A stretch of 42,597 nt of DNA from contig JACQSS010000071.1 of the NCBI GenBank assembly GCA_016211195.1, positions 1 through 42,597 on the forward strand, given 5' to 3'. Source of the stretch: Candidatus Woesearchaeota archaeon (GTDB lineage: Archaea; Nanobdellota; Nanobdellia; Woesearchaeales; JAGVYF01). Of the stretch, positions 8,673-16,907 are shown piece after piece (the first letter of the stretch is position 1; the number at the start of each line of letters is the position of its first letter). A program made the translations under genes and the position numbers. The notes under the pieces were generated by a model. That model ran no database searches, had not been told where the DNA came from, and saw only the letters and a list, made by a program, of their open reading frames with translations.

Positions 8673-9860
8673 ATGCTCAAGACAATCATTCTTGCCGGTG
8701 GATCAGGCAAGCGGCTCTGGCCACTCTCACGGGGGAACAGACCAAAACAATGCCTGTCACTCGTCTCAAGAAAAACGCTACTTGAAGATGCAGTTGAACG
8801 CATGGAATGGGTCACTGAACGGGAAAATATCACCATCGTCACAACCAAGGACCTTTATCCTCAATTACATGCACTTGCACCGGATATTACCTATATTATT
8901 GAACCCATGGGGCGGGGTACTGCAGCAAGCATCGGGTTAGCGCTCATTGCTGAGAAAGGAAATCCGACCGTCGTCATTGGAACAGCAGACCACGCAATAA
9001 CCAACCCGGAACAGTTTGCACAGAATGTCGAGCAGGCATCTGCGCTTGCTGAATCAGGTCACCTCGTCTTGTTCGGCATCCCCATCAACCGCCCGGAGAC
9101 GGGCTATGGTTATATCACTCGGGGGAAACAGCTTGCCACACGCATGATTGACGCATACGTTGTCGATGGCTTTAAAGAGAAACCAAATGTCCAGACCGCA
9201 GCAGCATATATGCAGAGTGGTTGCTATTTCTGGAACTCAGGTATGATGATTGCGAAGCGCAATGTGCTGCTTGACGGTTTCAGGCACCACATGCCTGCCT
9301 TGTGGGATGGGCTCCAGAATCTTGCGCAGAACCTGGCAACTGCAGAAGAGGTCTTTGCCGCATTGGAGACAGTCTCGATCGACGTTGGCGTCACAGAGAA
9401 GTCACATAATGTGGCAGTGGTCAGAGCAACATTTCTATGGGATGATGTCGGTGACTTCCTCGCATTTTCCAGACTTTATCCAAAAGACGAACAGGAAAAC
9501 GTGATTAGGGCAAAGTATCAGGGCAATGCCCGCGGGTCAATTATTGTTGGCAGTAGCCGCATCATCTATGCGCATCAGGTCAACAATCTCGTCATTGTTG
9601 ATACGGATGATACAGTGCTTGTCAGTGCCAAGGATAAGACACAGGATGTCGGAAAACTTGTGACCGCACTTGAGCAGCGGCCCGAGTTTGCACCCTATGC
9701 ACGCACAAAGGGGGATTATGCACCGGGAACATCATACTGCCATAATGGAAGCAATACTATTAATAACAAGGACTCCTCATTTGTCGCAACAGTCGGTGTC
9801 AGTGGACTGGATATTATTGTCAACTCTCAATCAGTCATTGTAAAAAATGGGCGTTGTTAA
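8673..9860 (+). CDS. manC: Mannose-1-phosphate guanylyltransferase
   Basis: LKTIILAGGSGKRLWPLSRGNRPKQCLSL; VVIGTADHAI; SGCYFWNSGM. GTG at 8670 or ATG at 8673 are both possible starts. Confidence 0.9.
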   Translation: MLKTIILAGGSGKRLWPLSRGNRPKQCLSLVSRKTLLEDAVERMEWVTERENITIVTTKDLYPQLHALAPDITYIIEPMGRGTAASIGLALIAEKGNPTVVIGTADHAITNPEQFAQNVEQASALAESGHLVLFGIPINRPETGYGYITRGKQLATRMIDAYVVDGFKEKPNVQTAAAYMQSGCYFWNSGMMIAKRNVLLDGFRHHMPALWDGLQNLAQNLATAEEVFAALETVSIDVGVTEKSHNVAVVRATFLWDDVGDFLAFSRLYPKDEQENVIRAKYQGNARGSIIVGSSRIIYAHQVNNLVIVDTDDTVLVSAKDKTQDVGKLVTALEQRPEFAPYARTKGDYAPGTSYCHNGSNTINNKDSSFVATVGVSGLDIIVNSQSVIVKNGRC

Positions 9861-11166
9861 AGCATATGACATCAGGGGAATTGTACCTCATGAGATAGAT
9901 CAATTTCTCACGCACAAGGTCGGGAAAGCCGTCGTGTCACTTTTACAGGCACGAAATGTCCTTGTTGCCCACGATATGAGGACGAGCAGTCCACAGATGG
10001 AGTATGCGCTCCGGTATGGAATCATTGGCCAGGGAGCTGACGCCCTCAAAGCAGGCCTCCGCTCAACACCAGAATTTTATCACCTGTTGGCGACCGGAGG
10101 CTATGATGCGGGCGTTATCGTCACAGCATCTCATAATCCCAAAGAATATAATGGTTTCAAGATCTGCAAAAAGAATGCGGTGGCGCTTAGCTATGAAACG
10201 GGTTTGGCGCAGCTCGAACAGATGCTCGCTGCGGATTCCTGGGCTACTACCGGAATTGGCAAGCTGCACACGGTGCAGGACATGCCGTATGCATCGTTCA
10301 TCGCAAAGCATATGTCTCTAACCTTGGGACACCGGCTCGTCTGTGATGCTGGCAACGGCATGGCCGGTCATACATTACCCACACTCCTCTCCCAATACCC
10401 CATGGTGGAAACGCAATGCCTCTTTTTCGACCTTGACGGCACGTTCCCGAACCATGAAGCAAATCCAATCAAGGAAGAAAATCTTACTGCACTGAAACAG
10501 GCAGTTCTCAATACCAAGGCAGAACTAGGACTTGCATTTGATGGCGACGCTGACCGTGTCGGTTTTGTGGACGAACTAGGGAAGGCAGTACCGGGTGACA
10601 TCATTCTGTGTCTTCTTGCAACACACATGCTCAAGGCAAATCCGGGTGCGGCAATTGTCTATGATACACGGAGCACGCGAGCCCTCCCAGAAGCCATTGC
10701 ACAAGCTGGTGGCACGCCTGTCATGTGGAAAGGCGGACACTCCCGCGTCAAGACCAAGATGCTTGAAGTCTCGGCACTGCTTGGCGGCGAAAAGTCTGGC
10801 CATTTCTTTTTCCGCGATTTCTTTTCTGCAGATTGCCCAGATATGGCATGGCTGCACGTCCTCAGAATAATGGAAGAGACCCGGCAACCATTATCTGCTT
10901 TAGTGGCACCGTTCCAAAAGTACTTTACGGGGGAAGAGATAAATTTCAGGGTACCCAGCGACCCGCAGGAAGTCCTGAAGATGGTCGAAAAACGATATAA
11001 AGGCAAAGCGACGTATCTTGATGGGCTTTCAATGGACATGGGGACATGGTGGTTTAATCTGCGCACATCCAACACAGAGCCGCTGCTGCGCCTGAATCTC
11101 GAGGCCATTGACAAGGATTTGTTTGAAGAGAAGAAACAGGAACTAACAGCGTTGCTGAACCAATAG
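9847..11166 (+). CDS. manB: Phosphomannomutase/phosphoglucomutase
   Basis: VKAYDIRGIVP; VIVTASHNPKEYNGFKI; AFDGDADRVGFVDE; GGEKSGHFFF. The start overlaps the manC 3' end by 14 nt. Confidence 0.93.
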   Translation: MGVVKAYDIRGIVPHEIDQFLTHKVGKAVVSLLQARNVLVAHDMRTSSPQMEYALRYGIIGQGADALKAGLRSTPEFYHLLATGGYDAGVIVTASHNPKEYNGFKICKKNAVALSYETGLAQLEQMLAADSWATTGIGKLHTVQDMPYASFIAKHMSLTLGHRLVCDAGNGMAGHTLPTLLSQYPMVETQCLFFDLDGTFPNHEANPIKEENLTALKQAVLNTKAELGLAFDGDADRVGFVDELGKAVPGDIILCLLATHMLKANPGAAIVYDTRSTRALPEAIAQAGGTPVMWKGGHSRVKTKMLEVSALLGGEKSGHFFFRDFFSADCPDMAWLHVLRIMEETRQPLSALVAPFQKYFTGEEINFRVPSDPQEVLKMVEKRYKGKATYLDGLSMDMGTWWFNLRTSNTEPLLRLNLEAIDKDLFEEKKQELTALLNQ

Positions 11167-11188
11167 ATTTTTATTCAAAGGGGGGCTG

Positions 11189-11611
11189 ATGTCTTTCATG
11201 AAGTTGTATCTTATCGTCTTTGCCTTGGTGTTACTCGGATGTGCGGTCGCACCACAAAAACCATTGACACCGGAGCAGCCAGAAACTCCATCGGCCGAAG
11301 AGCCGGTATTGCCGCCCCCACCACCAGTGGGGGAAATAGGACAACGTGAGCAGCCACAAGAGAAATCTGGTGAAACTCAACCAGAAAAGACACGACCCTC
11401 TGACGAACAACCATCAAGCCCAGCAAATGCCTGTTCTCGAGATGCCGACTGTAAATTACTCTACAGCAGCTGCAGTTGCATTGCTGTGCCAAAAACAGAC
11501 ACAAGGACATTTGACAACAGCGATCCACGCATCTGCGTCAGGAACAGTTGTGCGGGCTTACTAATTGCTGCCTGCAGTGAGGGAGCCTGCCAAACAAAAA
11601 TCCTTAAATAG
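11189..11611 (+). CDS. Putative lipoprotein with Pro-rich linker and Cys-rich C-terminus
   Basis: Signal/lipobox-like LYLIVFALVLLGCAV; linker EEPVLPPPPPVGE; CSRDADCKLLYSSCSC...CVRNSC...CSEGAC. Confidence 0.65.
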   Translation: MSFMKLYLIVFALVLLGCAVAPQKPLTPEQPETPSAEEPVLPPPPPVGEIGQREQPQEKSGETQPEKTRPSDEQPSSPANACSRDADCKLLYSSCSCIAVPKTDTRTFDNSDPRICVRNSCAGLLIAACSEGACQTKILK

Positions 11612-11642
11612 CACGAGACCTCTGAAAAGACTGGTGATAGAT

Positions 11643-11885
11643 ATGCCAAAGCAGACTGTAAAAGTGTATTCGACGCCGACATGCGTCTACTGTCAGAAAG
11701 CAAAGGCCTTCCTCAAAGAAAACAAGATTGATTATGAGGAGATTAATGTTGCCGAAGACGAGGAAGCGCGCGAGGCAATGATTGAGAAAACAGGACAGAT
11801 GGGTGTTCCAGTCATTGAAATTGGTGACACCATTATTGTTGGCTTTGACAAGGAAGCCATGAAAAAAGCCCTAAACCTTAAGTAA
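11643..11885 (+). CDS. Glutaredoxin-family protein
   Basis: MPKQTVKVYSTPTCVYCQKAKAFLKENKIDYEEINV...GQMGVPVIEIGD (CVYC, cis-Pro). Start trimmed from 11565 to 11643. Confidence 0.9.
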   Translation: MPKQTVKVYSTPTCVYCQKAKAFLKENKIDYEEINVAEDEEAREAMIEKTGQMGVPVIEIGDTIIVGFDKEAMKKALNLK

Positions 11886-11906
11886 TGCTTCTTTTTTTCT
11901 TCTATC

Positions 11907-12578
11907 ATGAAGGTATTAGTTGGCTGTCCTACGTATGATGGGAAATTGTATTGTCTTGAAAAATATGCAGACGGACTCAAAGCGCTGACTTACCCGGAGA
12001 AGGATATTCTCCTTGTGGACAATTCATCGTCCCCTTTTTTTGCAGAGCACTTGAAACAACGAGGCATTCCTGTCATCCATTATGGTTATGACCTTGCAAC
12101 ACCTCGTGACCGAATCATTCACTGCCGCAATCTCCTCCGCAAGAAAGTCATCGCTGGGTATGACTATTTTTTGAGCCTTGAAGCAGATGTCGTACCCCCT
12201 CCATCTGTTATTGAACACCTGCTGGCGCACAAGAAGGACATCGTGTCTGCAGTTGTTTGGTATTACGCAGATCATGATGGCAAGCGGGTCCCGGCGCCAT
12301 TGCTCTGGGACATTGACCCGCAAGGTGATGAGAATTACATGGTGTACATTGCAAAGGACGAGCTTGCAAAACCCCAACTCAAAGAAATAAAAGCATGCAG
12401 CTTAAGCTGTTGCCTGATGACGCGTGAGGTTCTTGAGAAAGTCGTCTTCCGCTATAAGGGAGAGAGCTATGATGATGTCATGTTCTGTCTGGATGCGCGT
12501 CAGAAAGGCTACCGGGTGTACGTTGATACACGTGTAGAATGCACCCACTATTATAAAAAGAGAAAAGAAAAAAACTAA
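11907..12578 (+). CDS. GT-A fold glycosyltransferase-like protein
   Basis: MKVLVGCPTYDGKLYCLEKYADGLKALTYPEKDILLVDNSS...YDYFLSLEADVVPPPSVI. Confidence 0.75.
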   Translation: MKVLVGCPTYDGKLYCLEKYADGLKALTYPEKDILLVDNSSSPFFAEHLKQRGIPVIHYGYDLATPRDRIIHCRNLLRKKVIAGYDYFLSLEADVVPPPSVIEHLLAHKKDIVSAVVWYYADHDGKRVPAPLLWDIDPQGDENYMVYIAKDELAKPQLKEIKACSLSCCLMTREVLEKVVFRYKGESYDDVMFCLDARQKGYRVYVDTRVECTHYYKKRKEKN

Positions 12579-13243
12579 AACATCTTCTTTAATTTCTTGA
12601 TTTGGGCAACTGCCTCATCTTTCAGAGCAAGACCGAAACCAAGCCCGAGTGCCAAGGCTGTGGCAAACACGATGCCTGCGAGCAGGATGAGGAACGTGTT
12701 CTCTGCTAATGACACAGCAACGCTCATCTGCGTCAATGCCATCAGACCTGCAAACACCAAAATACCGCCCCATGCAATGTCCGCAATCACATTCGCGCCT
12801 TTTGCCTTTGTTGCGACAATTTCCTTTGCTGCATACTCTGCACCCAGCCACCCAAGCAATGCCAGAATGACAGCAGTAATGAGGTTGGGAATCCATAGCG
12901 CCAGTCCCCGCAAGAGATCAGACAACCCACTCAGTTGCACCATGTCCGCTGCTGAAGGCAGGAACAGGATGAACACGTACCATTTGACAAGGGTCCCCAC
13001 AAAGGACGCAAGGTCAAACTTTCCTACAACTGGTTTAAGATTCGTTTTCTCAAACAGCCATTTATCAAGCTGACCTTTCACCACTAGCTTATGCACAGCA
13101 TATGCAACCAGCTTCGCGACCAGATAGCCGAAAAGCAGGATGACAATACCAGCCAGAAGACCAGGCAGCATATTGGTTGTGCTTTGCCAGATTGTGGTCA
13201 AAGGATCAACCAAAGCCTGACGTGTTTCTATTAATATACTCAT
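12575..13243 (-). CDS. Conserved TM-helix / MscS-related membrane protein
   Basis: ILLFGYLVAKLVAYAVHKLV and multiple hydrophobic helices, as in MscS N-terminal TM-helix repeat proteins. Confidence 0.7.
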   Translation of the reverse strand: MSILIETRQALVDPLTTIWQSTTNMLPGLLAGIVILLFGYLVAKLVAYAVHKLVVKGQLDKWLFEKTNLKPVVGKFDLASFVGTLVKWYVFILFLPSAADMVQLSGLSDLLRGLALWIPNLITAVILALLGWLGAEYAAKEIVATKAKGANVIADIAWGGILVFAGLMALTQMSVAVSLAENTFLILLAGIVFATALALGLGFGLALKDEAVAQIKKLKKMF

Positions 13244-13344
13244 CTCATACCACCTCTTTTTTTACAAAAAAACATTAATGTCTAGAGTATATATCCCATA
13301 GTATATAAACATTTATTACCATTCGAAAATGGTAATTGCATGCT

Positions 13345-13478
13345 CTTGAAAAGTCCCTTCCCACGGGTCATCGATCGGCATGGAGCTATCTCTAGTAATG
13401 ACCAAAACTCCATTGCAATTTCCTTTTTGCTTGCAAGAAAAAAAGTTGATGCTCACAGGAGTGATGAACTTTTCAGCG
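13345..13478. repeat. Palindromic repeat / MITE-like element, family 2 copy C (diverged)
   Basis: CTTGAAAAGTCCC...ACTTTTCAGCG ends; internal TCATCGATCGGCATGGAGC and tttttgcttgcaag segments shared with copies D and E. Confidence 0.6.
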
Positions 13479-13480
13479 AT

Positions 13481-15052
13481 TTACCCTGAAGAGACATAAT
13501 TATCAATAGAGTAGCGTGGCAGTTTCCATTGATGCTGCAGAATGGGCTCCTGGCCCAGCAGTCGTTTCAAGGCCAAGACATATCGTTCCGGGTACACAAT
13601 ATCCTGAAATGTCGGCGGTGCTGCAATGACATGGGACAGATGCTGTGCCCCTATTTCAGTTACCACATAATCAACAAAGATGTAACCAAGCGAATAATGA
13701 TGCGATTTTGACATGAGCAGGGACCAATCATCGCCACTCGCGAGATACTGGGCAATATCGGCCATGCAGAAAAGGCGATGCTGATGAATACGACCGAACA
13801 CGTTCTGCCGCTGCCGCAGTGCAGTGATTGCTAGGTATTCAGCGAGGCCTTCGTGAAACAGGCTTTGTTCGAGCGCCTGTTTCGAGAAGTGGCGGTCAGC
13901 AAGTTTAGGGTTAATCATATCAACATAGTGATGACCGAGTTCATGGAAGAGCACGTAGCGCTCTTCAGAGATGAGTCCAGAGCCGCGATAGTACGGCAGA
14001 AATGTAACCTGCTTTTGCTCAGGTGAATACATGCCTCTGTACCGGTCACAGAGACCCATCAACCCGCTGCCAAGATACGTGTACACCAGTGTTGCGTGGC
14101 GCAAGCCGGGTAGAGCGAGCACAGGCAGGTTTGCCTCAACAGCAGCCTGGGCTTCACTGGACAGTGCATAATGCAGGGCGCGATGACCCATTTTGATAAC
14201 AGGAAGATGACCATTTCCAAGATTATTCGCACGGTACAAGGTCTGCTGCAAACCAGTCACTTCCCGGGAAACAGCGGGTCCGAGCTGGCGACGTGCTGTG
14301 ACTAGATCACGATACCCAAACGTCGTTTCGAAAAAAAGAGCAGAGGACAGCAAGGTCGCAAGTAACCCCTTGACTGTCCCGGACAAGCATGAGATGGATT
14401 TCCGCATGAGTAATGACGAAGCACTGTCTTCAATAAGATGCCCATTCTGTCGGAGTCGCTCCCTAATAATAGCCCATTTGACACCGGACATCTGTTGCAT
14501 AGAAGCCAGTAATTCCTGTCCATCATGACATGAGGACAAGCGCACCTTTTCATCATGGTCCAGCCGGTCGCTTATATATGATCCATGAGACGGGAACTGG
14601 GTCTCGAGAAGTTGGTCCAATGGCACTGCTGCAATCGCATGACGCTCTCGTTCGTACTGAGCAAGCGCACGGCTGTTGATCACATAACGATAGGCATGGA
14701 CCCCCACCCGATTTGCCAAAAGCCCAAGGGGAACACCCATGCCAAAGCCGCAGAAGAGGAGATACTCTGCAGCTGCCACCGCAGGCAGCCAGAATGGCAA
14801 GTGGGCAAAGAACTTCTTTTCTTTTTCAACAGCGAGCATGAACCCATAACCAGCCTCGGGAGCTGGCTCCCGGAGAGGAGATGCATTATCACAGTCCTCC
14901 GGCGAGTAGCCCATTGTTTTCAGGTACGCGACAAAATCATCACGGGCAGCGACACGGCCGATTGCACGTTTCAGATATGCTCGTTCAGACTCATCCTTTG
15001 TCGGCACAATTCCAAGAGAATCATAGTAGAATAATTTCTCCAGTTGAGACAT
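13481..15052 (-). CDS. Putative membrane-associated zinc metallopeptidase
   Basis: HExxH in YVLFHELGHHYVDMI, downstream LFHEGLAEYLAITAL as candidate third ligand; hydrophobic segment LPFWLPAVAAAEYLLFCGFGMGVPLG. Confidence 0.65.
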   Translation of the reverse strand: MSQLEKLFYYDSLGIVPTKDESERAYLKRAIGRVAARDDFVAYLKTMGYSPEDCDNASPLREPAPEAGYGFMLAVEKEKKFFAHLPFWLPAVAAAEYLLFCGFGMGVPLGLLANRVGVHAYRYVINSRALAQYERERHAIAAVPLDQLLETQFPSHGSYISDRLDHDEKVRLSSCHDGQELLASMQQMSGVKWAIIRERLRQNGHLIEDSASSLLMRKSISCLSGTVKGLLATLLSSALFFETTFGYRDLVTARRQLGPAVSREVTGLQQTLYRANNLGNGHLPVIKMGHRALHYALSSEAQAAVEANLPVLALPGLRHATLVYTYLGSGLMGLCDRYRGMYSPEQKQVTFLPYYRGSGLISEERYVLFHELGHHYVDMINPKLADRHFSKQALEQSLFHEGLAEYLAITALRQRQNVFGRIHQHRLFCMADIAQYLASGDDWSLLMSKSHHYSLGYIFVDYVVTEIGAQHLSHVIAAPPTFQDIVYPERYVLALKRLLGQEPILQHQWKLPRYSIDNYVSSG

Positions 15053-15102
15053 CAGAGCATGGACTCAAGGGCAGCATTTAAATGAGACCCATATAGTATA
15101 TA

Positions 15103-15789
15103 TCACTCGTGGGTAACGTGCCGCGATGAACCACCCGTCTTGCATGCCCCCACAAGAACGCATGCCTCACAAAGAGGCTTTTTCCTGCATGACTGCTTGG
15201 CGTGCTCAACGAGTAATGCATGGTATTCGTTGAATAGTGCTGCATCTGCCGGGAGATTGTGATGAAAGAACTGTTGCCACTCATCGTATGAAGCGGATTC
15301 ATGCAGATAGCCCAATCGCGAAAAGATACGGCGGGTATAGGCATCAATGATAAAAGTAGGTTTATCGACCGCATAGAGCAGAATAGAATCTGCTGTCTCG
15401 GGACCAACCCCGTTCAATGCGAGCAGCATCTGGCGCAAGGTAGCGACATCATACAACAGGAGGTCTGTCTTAAGAAAGAAGCGTGCCATGGTTTTCAGCC
15501 GTGCTGCTTTCTGGTTGAAATACCCCGCAGGCCTGATGAGTTCGGGCAGGTTCTTCGCAGCCAATATTCTTCGTGGTCGAAGCATTTGCTTTCTGTTGAG
15601 TGCAATCAGCGCTTTCTCAACATTTGTCCATGCCGTATTCTGAGTCAGAATCGCACCAACAGCGATTTCAAACTGGTGCTCTGGTGAGCGACGCGCACCA
15701 TATTTTGGCGCCTCTTCACCCGCGGGCGTGACAGGCCACCAGCCTTGAGAGCCATAGGCGGATAGGAGACGATGATAAATGGAGAGCAT
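15103..15789 (-). CDS. Endonuclease III-like HhH-GPD DNA glycosylase
   Basis: GAILTQNTAWTNVEKAL; LNGVGPETADSILLYA; FIIDAYTRRIFSRLG; C-terminal Cys cluster CRKKPLCEACVLVGAC. Confidence 0.88.
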   Translation of the reverse strand: MLSIYHRLLSAYGSQGWWPVTPAGEEAPKYGARRSPEHQFEIAVGAILTQNTAWTNVEKALIALNRKQMLRPRRILAAKNLPELIRPAGYFNQKAARLKTMARFFLKTDLLLYDVATLRQMLLALNGVGPETADSILLYAVDKPTFIIDAYTRRIFSRLGYLHESASYDEWQQFFHHNLPADAALFNEYHALLVEHAKQSCRKKPLCEACVLVGACKTGGSSRHVTHE

Positions 15790-15827
15790 ACTCTTGGGAA
15801 GAGAACGCTGGTATAAATTACTGCGGC

Positions 15828-16553
15828 TTATTTCGCAATCTTCACAAGAGTAACTGGCTCATCACCGGGCGTGTAATAGACATTATCCCCTACAACGAGT
15901 TTTAGGGAATTTGTCAAATAGCGGAACTCGTCACCTGTTCTGCTGTTGCGCAGTGTGCCCCGCAAACCATCACGCGAAGAAATGACTGTCTTAACACGTG
16001 CCAGTTCTGTGCCTGCCGGCTGTGATGTATCTTCTGTTGCAGTCTCATTCTTCTGAAGGCGTGGATCGGCTTCCTTGGCAATAATCTTCGCTGCATCGTT
16101 GCTCAAAGTAAATGTTACTATGTCGCCGCGAATGATCTCAACAGAAGTCGTGAATGGATAATGTTTATACGTTTCCATGTCAGTCAGTTCGCCTGTGTAA
16201 ACGCCATTTTTTATAGGATTAAGAGTTGTGATGCGACCTTTGTAGACACGTGGGGGAGCTTCTTTGACTACTTGTTCCACACGTTGTACCGGCTCTGCCA
16301 CTTTTTCTTCAACAGGTTGCTTTTCTTCAACGGGAATTCCCTCTACGGGTTTTTCAGCAGGCTTCTCCTCTGGCGCGTCAATCACTTTCTCAGTCGGCAT
16401 CTCCAGTTTCTCCACAATCTTCTCAACCTGTTGCTCTTCAACAGGCTCCTGCACAACAACTTCCTCAATTTGAGTTTCCTCAGTGACGTCTTCAGCAGTG
16501 CAACCGACAAGGGCAACAAGCACAACAATGAATGAGAGAATGGATTTGTTCAT
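15828..16553 (-). CDS. Putative lipoprotein, acidic linker plus beta-rich C-terminal domain
   Basis: MNKSILSFIVVLVALVGCTAEDV lipobox-like start; long E/V/P-rich low-complexity linker. Confidence 0.65.
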   Translation of the reverse strand: MNKSILSFIVVLVALVGCTAEDVTEETQIEEVVVQEPVEEQQVEKIVEKLEMPTEKVIDAPEEKPAEKPVEGIPVEEKQPVEEKVAEPVQRVEQVVKEAPPRVYKGRITTLNPIKNGVYTGELTDMETYKHYPFTTSVEIIRGDIVTFTLSNDAAKIIAKEADPRLQKNETATEDTSQPAGTELARVKTVISSRDGLRGTLRNSRTGDEFRYLTNSLKLVVGDNVYYTPGDEPVTLVKIAK

Positions 16554-16574
16554 GCCCTTTTTTTAGGTTTTCAA

Positions 16575-16584
16575 CTATATAAAG
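16575..16584 (-). promoter_or_regulatory. TATA box for the lipoprotein gene
   Basis: ctatataaag (minus CTTTATATAG), about 26 nt from the start at 16553 and 5 nt from the TSD of element B. Confidence 0.55.
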
Positions 16585-16589
16585 CCATC

Positions 16590-16598
16590 TTTTTACAC
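16590..16598. repeat. Left 9-bp target-site duplication TTTTTACAC
   Basis: Identical to 16811-16819. Confidence 0.85.
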
Positions 16599-16810
16599 GG
16601 CTCCATCCTGAAGTAGGTTGGCATCTTTTTTGTGATGCTCTAAAAAGGAGGGAAACAAAGCGGAAGGGGATAGCTGTTAGCGAGCGCAGCGAAGCTAACC
16701 ACCGAAGACGCAGCCTGACTGTGCCTACGGGAGGGACCCGCTTCACGCAAACACAACAACGAGCCGAACCGATACCAACCCGAAGCGGAGCGGAGTTTTT
16801 GGATGGAGCC
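16599..16810. mobile_element. MITE-like element, family 1 copy B (212 bp), inverted relative to copy A
   Basis: Termini GGCTCCATCC...GGATGGAGCC; inner blocks GGTTGGCATC (16616-16625) and GATACCAACC (16771-16780); 9-bp TSD TTTTTACAC; homology to copy A over both arms. Confidence 0.88.
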
Positions 16811-16819
16811 TTTTTACAC
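16811..16819. repeat. Right 9-bp target-site duplication TTTTTACAC
   Basis: Identical to 16590-16598. Confidence 0.85.
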
Positions 16820-16882
16820 TTTATTCTCCAACAGCGGACGGTATTATTTATTGATTGGTTTTATTCCCGATTGAGTTTAATG

Positions 16883-16903
16883 CCCCGTAGCTCTGCTGCG
16901 GGG
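16883..16903. other. GC-rich stem-loop (9-bp stem, 3-nt loop)
   Basis: CCCCGTAGC-TCT-GCTGCGGGG; 9 bp including one G:U. Lies 4 nt past the stop of the minus-strand CDS at 16908. Confidence 0.7.
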
Positions 16904-16907
16904 TAGT

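Noticed and set aside
11565-11642. Upstream extension of the glutaredoxin ORF
   Set aside because: Overlaps the 3' end of the lipoprotein gene and the TATA-like ccttaaatag. The glutaredoxin domain begins at MPKQTVKVYSTPTC (11643).
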